10,120 bases of DNA from an uncultured Oscillochloris sp. (GTDB lineage: Bacteria; Chloroflexota; Chloroflexia; Chloroflexales; Chloroflexaceae). The DNA lies in assembly GCA_903877345.1 (NCBI GenBank), contig CAIRDL010000335.1, positions 1-10,120 of the forward strand, written 5' to 3'. Each line of letters starts with the position of its first letter. Position 1 is the stretch's first letter. A program made the translations under genes and the position numbers. The notes below the pieces were generated by a model. The model was not told the DNA's origin and did no database searches. It saw only the letters and a program-made list of their open reading frames with translations. This document shows, piece after piece, positions 1-6,145 of this stretch.

Positions 1-2
1 AA

Positions 3-1094
3 GGCGCAGCGGTGGGCATCGGTGCAGTGCTAGGCACCATCGTCGCGGAAAGCGAAGCGGTCGCCGTTACACCGGCAGCGCTGCCGCAAGCTGCGGTGGC
101 GGCGGCACCAGCGCCAGTCGCAGAGCCGGTGAGCAATGGCAGCAACGTGACGCCCACCGCCCACAAGGTCGCCGCCGAACATGGCGTGGACTTGCGCGGC
201 TTGAGCGGCAGCGGGTTCGGCGGGCGAATTACGAGGGACGATGTGTTGCGAACGGTGAGCGTAACGCCGCCTTCGCCGACCGCCACGGTTGAGCCGCCGG
301 AGCCGATTCGGGCGGTGGCGCTGCCGCCGCCGGGGCCGGTTGTGCGCGTCGCCGTGGCAACCCCGGTGCTTGGCCTCGCGCCGGTGGCGGACGGTCGCCG
401 CGAAGAGCGCCTGCGGCTCAGTCGGCGGCGGCAGACGATTGCGCGGCGGCTCGTCGAGGCCCAGCAGACCGCCGCGATGCTCACGACCTTCAACGAGGTT
501 GACATGAGCGCCGTGATGGCGCTGCGGAAGCGCCGGAAAGAGAGTTTCAAGGAACGCTTTGGGGTCAATCTGGGCTTCATGTCCTTCTTTGCGAAGGCCG
601 TGGTGGGCGCGCTGAAGGCGTATCCGTATGTCAACGGCGAGATCCAAGGCGACGAGGTGGTGATCAAGCAGTACTACGACCTCGGGGTGGCGGTGGGCGT
701 CGAGGAAGGGTTGGTCGTGCCGGTGGTGCGCGACGCCGACCGCAAGAGCTTCGCTCAGCTTGAACAGATGATCGGCGATTTGGCGCAGAAAGCTCGCGAC
801 GGCACCCTAAGTTTGGCCGAACTTCAGGGTGGCACCTTCACCATCACGAACGGCGGTGTCTACGGCTCGCTCATGTCCACGCCCATCCTGAACACGCCCC
901 AGGTCGGCATTCTTGGCATGCATAAAATCGAGGAGCGGCCCGTGGTGGTTGGCGGGCAAATCGTGGCGCGCCCGATGATGTACCTAGCCCTCAGTTACGA
1001 TCATCGGCTGATTGATGGTGGCACCGCCGTGCGCTTCCTAGTGCGGGTCAAGGAACTGATCGAAGACCCGGAGGCGCTGCTGTTGGAGGGCTAA
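3..1094 (+). CDS. sucB: Dihydrolipoamide succinyltransferase (2-oxoglutarate dehydrogenase E2), 3' part
   Basis: This is the E2 core of a 2-oxoacid dehydrogenase complex, which transfers the acyl group (probably succinyl) from lipoamide to CoA in the cytoplasm. The frame is open to the left edge, so the start and most of the lipoyl domain lie outside; the first residues (GAAVGIGAVLGTI) resemble the end of a lipoyl domain. An Ala/Pro-rich linker follows, then an E3-binding domain around bases 147-260 (PTAHKVAAEHGVDLRGL, then GGRITRDDVL). A second linker leads to the catalytic domain from about base 400. The catalytic motif DHRLIDG is present, with His at 1002-1004 and Asp at 1014-1016. The stretches MLTTFNEVDMS and GSLMSTPILNTPQ followed by LGMHKI favour the SucB subgroup over pyruvate or branched-chain E2. 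The gene ends with TAA. Substrate specificity is inferred from these motifs; the E1 gene is not visible. Confidence 0.93.
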   Translation, partial: GAAVGIGAVLGTIVAESEAVAVTPAALPQAAVAAAPAPVAEPVSNGSNVTPTAHKVAAEHGVDLRGLSGSGFGGRITRDDVLRTVSVTPPSPTATVEPPEPIRAVALPPPGPVVRVAVATPVLGLAPVADGRREERLRLSRRRQTIARRLVEAQQTAAMLTTFNEVDMSAVMALRKRRKESFKERFGVNLGFMSFFAKAVVGALKAYPYVNGEIQGDEVVIKQYYDLGVAVGVEEGLVVPVVRDADRKSFAQLEQMIGDLAQKARDGTLSLAELQGGTFTITNGGVYGSLMSTPILNTPQVGILGMHKIEERPVVVGGQIVARPMMYLALSYDHRLIDGGTAVRFLVRVKELIEDPEALLLEG

Positions 1095-1104
1095 ACGCTC
1101 CTGC

Positions 1105-1146
1105 GGTTGCGGGTGCGAGCATGCGTGGTCAGATCGCACCCCAACC
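1105..1146 (+). terminator. Stem-loop after sucB, possible transcript end
   Basis: Eleven bases after the sucB stop, GGTTG-c-GGGTGCGA (1105-1118) pairs with TCGCACCC-CAACC (1134-1146). That is a 13-bp stem with one bulged C and a 15-base loop. No T tract follows, so it is not a standard intrinsic terminator. The next 30 bases are very rich in C and poor in G, as expected of a Rho loading region. It could equally protect the 3' end. Confidence 0.35.
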
Positions 1147-1174
1147 TCCCCATCCCCCATCCTCCATCCTCGGC

Positions 1175-1180
1175 TATGAT
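1175..1180 (+). promoter_or_regulatory. -10 box TATGAT just before the glycosyltransferase start
   Basis: TATGAT matches the -10 consensus in 5 of 6 bases and lies 6 bases before the ATG at 1187. Transcription would begin at or next to that ATG, giving a leaderless mRNA. I see no Shine-Dalgarno sequence before this ATG and no good -35 at the usual distance. The proposal supports the start at 1187 over the in-frame ATG at 1121. Confidence 0.35.
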
Positions 1181-1186
1181 AGGCCC

Positions 1187-3238
1187 ATGCACAGGCTCCG
1201 CACCCATTGGCCTCTTCTGGGTCTCCTCCTCATCGCCTTGCTGTGGCGGCTGCTGCTGTGGGCGCAAGCCCCTCATCAGCCCGCCAATGACGAGGTTGAG
1301 TATCTCCAGGTGGCCCGCGATCTGCTGGCGGGGCGTGGCTGGGCCTTCTACACCCATTGGCGCTGGTTGCGCGCCCCACTCTACCCGCTCTATCTGGCAG
1401 GCGCGCTGGGCCTGGCCGGCCTCGATCCCTCGGCAAGCACCGCGACGGTGCTGCACCGCGCAGCATTGGCGAGTCTGCCCCTGAGTCTGGGCGTCGTTTC
1501 CTGCGTCTACTGGCTGACCCGTAAGCTAACGCCCGCCAGTGGTGATCGCCCCGCCCTCATTGCCGCCGCCGCCGCTGCACTGCTCCAGACCAACGCGACC
1601 TTCGCCAGTCTCTATATGAGCGAGACGCTGTTCACTTTTCTCTTTAGCTGGGGCTTGCTCGCCCTCGTCGCGTGGCGGGAACGCCGAGGTTGGTGGCGCG
1701 CCATTGGGGCGGGCGCGCTGCTTGGCTTAGCCTGCCTGACCCGTTCGGCGGCCCTGGTGTTCCTGCCCGTGGTTGCCCTCTGGATGGCCGTTGTCCCGAC
1801 CCCGCCAGCGCAATCCCGTTGGCCCTGGCTTGGCCCGCCACTGTTGCTGCTGCTCGGCACCGCCGCAGTCATCGCACCGTGGACGCTGCGGAACTGTGTC
1901 GCCTACGAACGCTGTATCCTGATCGAGACCGGCGGTGCCTATAATCTCTGGGCCTTCTACGAGCCACGCGAGAGCTTGGCGACCATTAACCAGACCCTTG
2001 AGGCAATCCCGAATCCTGCCGAACGGGCCGACGAAGCGACCCGGCGCGGCCTAGCACAATTGCGCGCCGACCCGCTGATCCTGCTCCGCAAGCTCCCGGC
2101 GGAGTGGACGCGGCTCTGGGTCGTGAAGCCCATCGAGGATCGCTTTCTGTTGCTGAGCGCGTACAGCGACCCGCCGCCGCTAGTGTTTCTGACCGGGTTG
2201 CTACTCGACGATCTGCTCTACCTAGCCATTCTGGTGCTGGCACCATTCGGCCTCGCGTTCGCCCGCCGCAACGCGCTGGGCGTCCTGTTGGGCCTGTGGC
2301 TGCTCAGCTTTGTCGCCGCTACCCTCGTGACCCATGCCGAGGGGCGCTATCGGCATTTTCTCTTCAGCGCGCTCATCCCCTTGGCGGCGGTGACGCTCGA
2401 CGCGCTGCAACGCAAGGCACGCTTACGCCCGCTGTTGACCCTTAGCGCCGGCATGCCGTTGATGTTGGCGCTGCTGCCCTGTCTGCTCTACTACCCGTGG
2501 GCCTGGGCAGGCAACGGGGCCTTGCGGAGCATCTACCGGGGGGTGGGCGATAGCTTGGTGGCACTCGGTCGTGACGAAGCAGCGGCGCAAGCCTACCAAC
2601 AAGCGCTCGCCATCGCCGCAACGCCCGACGGTTGGCTGGCCCTTGGCAACCTGTGGCGGCGCATCGGGGCCACTGAGGCGGCAACAGCAGCCTATGCCCA
2701 AGCCCACGCGAGTGAGCCAACGTATGTAGCGGCGAGTGCCATCCAAGGTGATTGGCTGCGGTTTTTAGGAAAAAAGGAGGCGGCGCGCACCGCCTTTCGG
2801 GGGCGGTACGTGGACGAACAGCGAGTAACCGACTGGAGCTATCAGGGGCTTACCCCAGGCGCGGTTGCGGTGCTGGAGGTGGGGGCCGGTCTCGACTTCG
2901 GCTACCTTGGCGGCGTCTACACTGCCGAGCGTGTAGCAGGCGTCACGGCCCGCTGGACGAACGGGCGCGGGCGGGTGCGTCTGCGTGCGGCGGGCACACG
3001 GCAACTGGTGACGCTGCGAGTCGCCGCCCCGTGGCCGACTGGTGCGCCAGTGCCGTTGCACCTCTGCGCCGCCGGAATGTGTCAGGCGCTAACCGTGGGG
3101 CCGACGTGGCGCGTCGTGCGGCTGGTAACGCCCACAGCAGCCGAGCTAGAGCTACGCAGCCCCACCTTTGCCGCCCCGGACAAGCGCGACTTGGGAGTGC
3201 AACTCGCCTGGATTTCGGTAGCCACGCTGGCCCCGTGA
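1187..3238 (+). CDS. GT-C type membrane glycosyltransferase with C-terminal TPR and beta domain
   Basis: This is a predicted polytopic membrane protein of 683 residues, related to the ArnT/PMT_2 (GT39/GT83) group, which moves sugars from polyprenyl-phosphate carriers on the outer face of the membrane. The first hydrophobic helix (LLGLLLIALLWRLLLWAQ) is followed by NDEVEYLQVARDLLAGRG and RAPLYPLYLA; the acidic pair in the first outer loop is the usual catalytic signature. About ten more hydrophobic segments run to near base 2500. A soluble tail then holds TPR-like helices (VALGRDEAAAQAYQQALAI and the next repeat, about 2540-2800), then a region of predicted beta strands to the end. An in-frame ATG at 1121 exists, but translation from 1187 starts just before the first membrane helix and is preceded by a -10 box. 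Acceptor and sugar cannot be told. It is 92 bases after sucB and probably transcribed separately. Confidence 0.8.
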   Translation: MHRLRTHWPLLGLLLIALLWRLLLWAQAPHQPANDEVEYLQVARDLLAGRGWAFYTHWRWLRAPLYPLYLAGALGLAGLDPSASTATVLHRAALASLPLSLGVVSCVYWLTRKLTPASGDRPALIAAAAAALLQTNATFASLYMSETLFTFLFSWGLLALVAWRERRGWWRAIGAGALLGLACLTRSAALVFLPVVALWMAVVPTPPAQSRWPWLGPPLLLLLGTAAVIAPWTLRNCVAYERCILIETGGAYNLWAFYEPRESLATINQTLEAIPNPAERADEATRRGLAQLRADPLILLRKLPAEWTRLWVVKPIEDRFLLLSAYSDPPPLVFLTGLLLDDLLYLAILVLAPFGLAFARRNALGVLLGLWLLSFVAATLVTHAEGRYRHFLFSALIPLAAVTLDALQRKARLRPLLTLSAGMPLMLALLPCLLYYPWAWAGNGALRSIYRGVGDSLVALGRDEAAAQAYQQALAIAATPDGWLALGNLWRRIGATEAATAAYAQAHASEPTYVAASAIQGDWLRFLGKKEAARTAFRGRYVDEQRVTDWSYQGLTPGAVAVLEVGAGLDFGYLGGVYTAERVAGVTARWTNGRGRVRLRAAGTRQLVTLRVAAPWPTGAPVPLHLCAAGMCQALTVGPTWRVVRLVTPTAAELELRSPTFAAPDKRDLGVQLAWISVATLAP

Positions 3239-3380
3239 ACGGCCCTGTGGCATGGGGTTAGGGTGTCAAAAATAAATTAGCTCGCCTGGGCAGCTTGCAG
3301 ATTGCAGATTTGCCGCAATAGGAGGGGCTTCAGCTTCCAAATGCTTGAACCACACCACATGCTCATCTGGAACCCACTTG

Positions 3381-3392
3381 CGCCTATAGGCG
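3381..3392. repeat. 12-bp perfect palindrome beyond the NYN gene
   Basis: CGCCTATAGGCG equals its own reverse complement. It lies 6 bases past the NYN stop codon, in the 159-base gap between two convergent genes. No T tract is attached. Apart from a short tandem echo of TTGCAGA near 3295-3308, I see nothing else in this gap. Confidence 0.4.
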
Positions 3393-3397
3393 TGGTG

Positions 3398-3889
3398 TTA
3401 CCAGGAAGTCGGTTTATGGAACGTGCCCACATTGTCCGTAAGTTCGTCGGGGAACTGACTCTGGGCCAGAACACCTTGCCGAATGGGCCGCACAAATGAG
3501 GCGTAGCGCTGAAGTTGTCGGCTCAGACTTTTATCTGGGTAGAGGATGCCGACAGGTAAGCCTAGTTCATCACGCACGATCCGGATAGGCTCACAAAGAT
3601 CCGAGTCATTCGTTACCACCACTGCGGTATTGGTCAAAAAGGTGCCAAAGATGATCGAGATGGTGGGCACGGTGCGGAGCGCCCGCAGGTACATATCCTG
3701 ACGCACCGGCTGACCTGGGTCGTTGGGCCGCGCACTTACACGGGCGGTGAAGTACTTGATAGCCGTAATAGCGTGGGGCGGTCTGAGCAACAAATGGAAC
3801 AGAGTGTCTAAATTCAGCCACTTGTGCGGAGTACCCTTCAGGGCACGATAGTAGAAGTTGAAGCCATCGACGTAGATTGTGGTACGCAT
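3398..3889 (-). CDS. NYN/PIN-like (DUF88) protein with internal deletion of the central motif
   Basis: This 163-residue protein belongs to the NYN family of PIN-like RNases. The N-terminus has YVDGFNFYYRALKG (first acidic residue Asp8), then a family-typical IKYFTARVSARPNDPGQPVRQ. The C-terminal half has VVVTNDSDLCEPI (Asp95 and Asp97), GLPVGILYP, and the closing FPDELTD and GTFHKPTSW. Family members run to a little over 200 residues. Between FLTN (to residue 87) and TAVVV about 40-45 residues are missing, including the KGSDVN-type motif that carries a catalytic Asp. The frame is intact, so it is either an in-frame deletion mutant or a shortened paralogue; nuclease activity is doubtful. The start is supported by GAGGAG (3895-3900 on the opposite strand) 5 bases upstream. 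The ATG is at 3887-3889 and the gene ends with TAA. Confidence 0.82.
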   Translation of the reverse strand: MRTTIYVDGFNFYYRALKGTPHKWLNLDTLFHLLLRPPHAITAIKYFTARVSARPNDPGQPVRQDMYLRALRTVPTISIIFGTFLTNTAVVVTNDSDLCEPIRIVRDELGLPVGILYPDKSLSRQLQRYASFVRPIRQGVLAQSQFPDELTDNVGTFHKPTSW

Positions 3890-3910
3890 CGTTGCTCCTC
3901 AGATAAGCAG

Positions 3911-3938
3911 AACCTCCATCGGTAAACCGATGGAGGTT
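3911..3938. promoter_or_regulatory. 28-bp palindrome upstream of the NYN gene
   Basis: AACCTCCATCGGT and ACCGATGGAGGTT are exact inverted copies separated by AA. The palindrome sits 10 bases beyond the NYN Shine-Dalgarno sequence. It could be an operator or a leader hairpin. The right arm contains GGAGG, which would be buried in a folded transcript. Its role is inferred from position only. Confidence 0.5.
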
Positions 3939-3942
3939 CGCG

Positions 3943-3964
3943 CCGTACCACCAAAGCGGTACGG
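3943..3964. repeat. Second hairpin upstream of the NYN gene
   Basis: CCGTACC (3943-3949) and GGTACGG (3958-3964) are exact inverted copies around an 8-base loop. It lies 4 bases from the 28-bp palindrome, so the two make a tandem hairpin pair. Tandem subterminal hairpins also occur at IS200/IS605 ends, but no transposase is present here. Confidence 0.45.
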
Positions 3965-3972
3965 GGGGTGCG

Positions 3973-4015
3973 TGCATGGTACCAGTTCGCATGTAAATTG
4001 TCAACTGGCACATGC
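3973..4015. repeat. Imperfect inverted repeat GCATG-CCAGTT
   Basis: GCATG-gta-CCAGTT (3973-3986) pairs with AACTGG-ca-CATGC (4003-4015), giving 11 paired bases with a small internal loop and a 16-base apical loop. It is the third hairpin in about 100 bases. No function can be assigned. Confidence 0.4.
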
Positions 4016-4050
4016 CCAATGTCATGGCTTCCTGCACACCTCTGGCTGGT

Positions 4051-4136
4051 GACTGAAGTCGCGCCTACGGAGCCTACGCCGGAGCCGCCCGCGCAGGCGG
4101 CGGTCGGCCACCGGCCTTGGTGCTGCGACTTCAGTC
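4051..4136. repeat. REPIN-like element bounded by GACTGAAGTCGC inverted repeats
   Basis: GACTGAAGTCGC (4051-4062) and GCGACTTCAGTC (4125-4136) are exact inverted copies. Each holds its own small palindrome, since GACT and AGTC pair around two bases. The interior is very GC-rich, with a further hairpin GCCGCC/GGCGGC at 4084-4101 and a repeated GCCTACG. Two inverted short palindromes around a structured core is the layout of REP doublets (REPINs). Similar ACTGAAGTCGC repeats are, from memory, common between genes in several bacterial groups. Confidence 0.5.
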
Positions 4137-4178
4137 GCGAGCCCCGTTGCAACCGTCATGCTCCCCCCATGCCGCGAG

Positions 4179-4207
4179 TTGCCCGTAGTGGCAAGATGTA
4201 GTAGAAT
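4179..4207 (+). promoter_or_regulatory. Sigma70-type promoter for the structured transcript
   Basis: TTGCCC (4179-4184) and TAGAAT (4202-4207) are spaced by 17 bp, the optimal distance. Transcription would start near 4213-4215. An inverted repeat, TTGCC-cgtagt-GGCAA (4179-4194), overlaps the -35 box and could be a binding site for a repressor or activator. The promoter lies right before the foldable region and about 270 bases before the roadblock gene. Confidence 0.5.
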
Positions 4208-4213
4208 GGGCCG

Positions 4214-4397
4214 GTACGGTCGTCACAGACGGCCCGCCCTCTCCGCTGGTAAAGGCCGGTGCGTTTGAGTATCTGTCCCACACTTGGCTAACGATCCAAG
4301 GAGCTTTGAACTAGACGGGACTACGGCCTGCCAGTGCCGAACTGGCCGTCTCGGTAGTGGCTACGTCGAGACGTAAAACCGGCCTGTGGACTGGCGG
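4214..4397 (+). ncRNA. Candidate structured RNA or 5' leader upstream of the roadblock gene
   Basis: The region after the promoter folds into a long closed structure. A basal helix pairs CCGCTGGT (4243-4250) with ACTGGCGG (4390-4397, with G-U pairs). After a small internal loop (aaa/tgtgg) GGCCGGT (4254-4260) pairs with ACCGGCC (4378-4384). Inside is a hairpin CTTGG/CCAAG around positions 4283-4300. An upper arm has GACG/CGTC, ACTAC/GTAGT (4320-4324 with 4354-4358) and GCCAGT/ACTGGC (4330-4335 with 4341-4346, five-base loop). A long closing helix with a large central bubble, a side hairpin and an upper arm is reminiscent of 6S RNA, but I do not recognise a family signature. No T-tract terminator follows, so it may be a regulatory leader of the roadblock mRNA. 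I found no tmRNA, SRP, RNase P or common riboswitch motif. Confidence 0.4.
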
Positions 4398-4443
4398 TAA
4401 GCCCCCCTCAGATGGCACGCTAGGATGAAGCAGGAATTTTGCC

Positions 4444-4461
4444 GTGATCACATGGGATCAC
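4444..4461. promoter_or_regulatory. Palindrome GTGATC-N6-GATCAC before the roadblock gene
   Basis: GTGATC (4444-4449) and GATCAC (4456-4461) are exact inverted copies with a 6-base centre, ending 21 bases before the ATG. The 18-bp size and symmetry fit a dimeric regulator site. No regulator is identifiable here. Confidence 0.35.
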
Positions 4462-4482
4462 TTAGAAAGTAGCAGGATATGA

Positions 4483-4851
4483 ATGGCAAGCAGAACCGAA
4501 GAGATGGTGCGGCATCTGAAGGCCCTGTCCATGAACACGCCCGACATTGAGGCGTCAGCCGTCGTGAGTGTTGATGGACTCATCATGGCTTCGGCGCTGC
4601 CCGCTGACGTCGAGGAGGATCGGGTCTCTGCTATGAGTGCCGCTATGCTCTCACTCGGCGAACGGATCGCCAACGAGCTACGTCGCGGTCAGCTCGACCA
4701 GGTCTTCGTCCGTGGCGAAGATGGCTATGTCATCCTGATGGCAATCGGCGAAGAAGCGGTACTCACCGCCCTCGCCCAGAGTCGGGCGAAACTCGGTCTC
4801 GTCTTCCTTGATATGCGCCGCACCGCCAACGAGTTGATCAATCTCGTGTAG
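4483..4851 (+). CDS. Roadblock/LC7 domain protein (MglB-like)
   Basis: This 122-residue cytoplasmic protein is a single roadblock/LC7 domain. It has the helix at the N-terminus (EEMVRHLKALSMNTPDIEASAVVSVDG), the strand LIMASALP, the central helix (VSAMSAAMLSLGERIANELRRG), then QVFVRGEDGYVILMAIGEEAVLTALA and a C-terminal helix ending ELINLV. Members such as MglB form dimers and act on small Ras-like GTPases of the MglA type, controlling polarity or motility; other bacterial members have unknown partners. No mglA-like GTPase gene is in the window, so the partner is unknown. The ATG follows AGGA by 5 bases (4474-4477). An overlapping ATG at 4479 is in another frame and leads nowhere. The gene stands alone between a structured leader and a strong terminator, so it is probably monocistronic. 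It ends with TAG. Confidence 0.88.
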   Translation: MASRTEEMVRHLKALSMNTPDIEASAVVSVDGLIMASALPADVEEDRVSAMSAAMLSLGERIANELRRGQLDQVFVRGEDGYVILMAIGEEAVLTALAQSRAKLGLVFLDMRRTANELINLV

Positions 4852-4878
4852 GTCGCCGGTCGCTCGCGCCGAACGCTG

Positions 4879-4910
4879 AAAGGGCCAGGGGTCATCCCCC
4901 TGGCCCTTTT
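4879..4910 (+). terminator. Intrinsic terminator of the roadblock gene
   Basis: AAAGGGCCAGGGG (4879-4891) and CCCCTGGCCCTTT (4897-4909) are exact inverted copies around a 5-base loop, giving a 13-bp stem that ends in TTTT. It begins 27 bases after the roadblock stop. The A-run on the left would let it also act on the minus strand, but the AIM24 gene ends further right and transcribes toward it, so it could serve both convergent genes. Confidence 0.88.
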
Positions 4911-4928
4911 GGTTGCCCACAACTGCCG

Positions 4929-5006
4929 CTACTCGCTGAACAGACTGCCCAAGTTAACGTTCATGCCGCTGCTATTGCTGCTCGATGACTAGCCGACAAA
5001 AGCGCC
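4929..5006 (-). other. In-frame relic of a C-terminal tail after the AIM24 stop
   Basis: In the same frame as the AIM24-family gene, beyond its TAA and a second stop (TAG at 4989-4991), comes an open stretch reading SSSNSSGMNVNLGSLFSE, then TAG (4929-4931). A serine run followed by a short NLGSLF-type end is, from memory, how related proteins in this lineage often finish. The gene itself already has a serine run just before ISWPSPSFD and its stop. This suggests an insertion or duplication of about 54 bp in the serine tract that cut off the old C-terminus. Confidence 0.4.
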
Positions 5007-5960
5007 TTAATCGAACGAGGGCGAGGGCCAGCTTATGCTGCTGCTACTGCTGCTCGAGGATGGCATGTAATGGGCGAGTTTCTTGGCGAGGTTCATGGCG
5101 GGCATCGTCTGAAGCCAGATCCGCCCTGGGCCACGCAAGGTGGTGAGGAAAAGTCCTTCGCCGCCAAACAAGATATTCTTGAAGCCGCGCACCATTTCCA
5201 CGTCCATCTGAACCGTGGGTTCGTACATCGCGACGTGGCCGGTATCCACTTTGAGGACTTGACCGGCTTCGAGGGTGTACTCGACAATCTCGCCATCGAG
5301 TTCGACAAAGGCCAACCCGGGGCCGGTAAGCCGCTGCATAATGAAGCCCTCGCCGCCGAAAAGGCCCGCGCCCAATTTGCGCCGGAAGTGAATGTCGAGC
5401 TGCACACTGCGCTCGGCAACCATGAAGGCGTCCTTCTGGCAGATGAGTTGCTGCCCAGTGCCAAGGTTGAGGGGTACGATCTTGCCCGGTAGTTCAGCCG
5501 AAAAGCCGATCAGCGCAGTGCCGCCGGTCGAGGTAAAGCTAACCATGAAGACCGACTCGCCAGAGAACATGCGCTTGAAGGCTCCGCCCAAGCCGCCTTC
5601 CATGTTGGTTTCCATCTTGACGTTGGCGCTCATCCAACTCATGCCGCCACGCTCAGAAAAGACGGTTTGCCCTTGGGGCAATTCGAGCGTGACCGCTTGC
5701 AAGGTGGTGCCGATAATCTTGTAGCGCAGACCATTGCTGCCCTCACCTGCGCCTGTAACCGTGGGGTCGGGCATGTCAAGGCGCTCACCGGGGCGATTGT
5801 CATAGACGTCGGCCATACTCTGGGCTGGGGCACCGGGGGCAGTTGGGGTGGCTGGGGCGGCTGAGGCGGCTGGGGTGGCTGGGTTATTACAGGGCGTACC
5901 GCACTTCGTGCAGAAACGGATACCGGGGATAAGTTCGGCAGCACAATTGGTGCATTGCAT
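5007..5960 (-). CDS. AIM24/TIGR00266 family protein with N-terminal zinc ribbon
   Basis: This 317-residue protein opens with a short zinc ribbon (MQCTNC, then FCTKCGTPC: four Cys in two CxxC pairs). An Ala/Pro-rich linker follows, then the AIM24-like beta domain from about residue 80 to 300. Recognisable pieces are ERGGMSWMS, GGAFKRMFSGESVFM, PGKIVPLNL, FGGEGFIMQRLTGPG and a second GGEGLFLTTLRGPGR. The domain is a double-stranded beta fold repeated in tandem; the molecular role of bacterial members is unknown. The end is low-complexity, with eight serines. The start is taken at 5960, not at the in-frame ATG at 5984, because AAGGAGGA (5971-5978 on the opposite strand) lies between the two and is correctly spaced only for 5960. 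It is convergent with the roadblock gene and follows rho on the same strand after 269 bases, probably with its own promoter. Confidence 0.85.
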   Translation of the reverse strand: MQCTNCAAELIPGIRFCTKCGTPCNNPATPAASAAPATPTAPGAPAQSMADVYDNRPGERLDMPDPTVTGAGEGSNGLRYKIIGTTLQAVTLELPQGQTVFSERGGMSWMSANVKMETNMEGGLGGAFKRMFSGESVFMVSFTSTGGTALIGFSAELPGKIVPLNLGTGQQLICQKDAFMVAERSVQLDIHFRRKLGAGLFGGEGFIMQRLTGPGLAFVELDGEIVEYTLEAGQVLKVDTGHVAMYEPTVQMDVEMVRGFKNILFGGEGLFLTTLRGPGRIWLQTMPAMNLAKKLAHYMPSSSSSSSSISWPSPSFD

Positions 5961-5970
5961 CGCGGGGTTC

Positions 5971-5978
5971 TCCTCCTT
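5971..5978 (-). promoter_or_regulatory. Strong Shine-Dalgarno that sets the AIM24 start
   Basis: AAGGAGGA on the minus strand is a near-perfect match to the anti-SD sequence and sits 10 bases before the ATG at 5960. It would fall inside the coding region if the ATG at 5984 were used. Confidence 0.75.
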
Positions 5979-6067
5979 GACCATGCGCTGTACGTCGCGG
6001 CGAAACGGTAACGAGTTGGCCTTGTTACGGCCACAGAAAGGTACAGAGGCAATACCGCAAAACTCGC

Positions 6068-6145
6068 CATGTCACGCTGAGCGGAGCGAAGCGTCCCGGC
6101 GATGATGATGCACACCGGGACGCCTCGCTCGCTCGGCGTGACATG
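6068..6145. repeat. 78-bp palindromic intergenic repeat
   Basis: CATGTCACGC (6068-6077) and GCGTGACATG (6136-6145) form the ends. Inside, GAGCGgAGCGaaGCGTCCCGG pairs with CCGGGACGCctCGCTcGCTC with few mismatches. Arms are about 31-32 bases, and the loop of 15 bases contains a GAT-GAT-GAT run. Repeats of the form GTCAnnCTGAGCGnAGCGAAG are, from memory, widespread between genes in many bacteria. It lies between rho and the AIM24 gene, and could act as an mRNA 3' hairpin. The remaining 84 bases up to the rho stop show only a weak AGCGAA/TTCGCT hairpin without a T tract. Confidence 0.65.

Noticed and set aside
30..647. Minus-strand ORF of 205 codons opposite sucB
   Set aside because: Composition (Arg/His/Pro-rich) is what a high-GC gene gives on its complement; the plus-strand E2 motifs are decisive.
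1121..1186. Earlier ATG at 1121 as glycosyltransferase start
   Set aside because: The extra 22 residues are Pro-rich, overlap the stem-loop and C-rich tract, and have no ribosome-binding site; the ATG at 1187 directly precedes the first membrane helix.
3606..4152. Two minus-strand ORFs (143 and 104 codons) around the NYN start
   Set aside because: One overlaps the NYN gene in another frame, and both cross palindromic repeats; no family resemblance.
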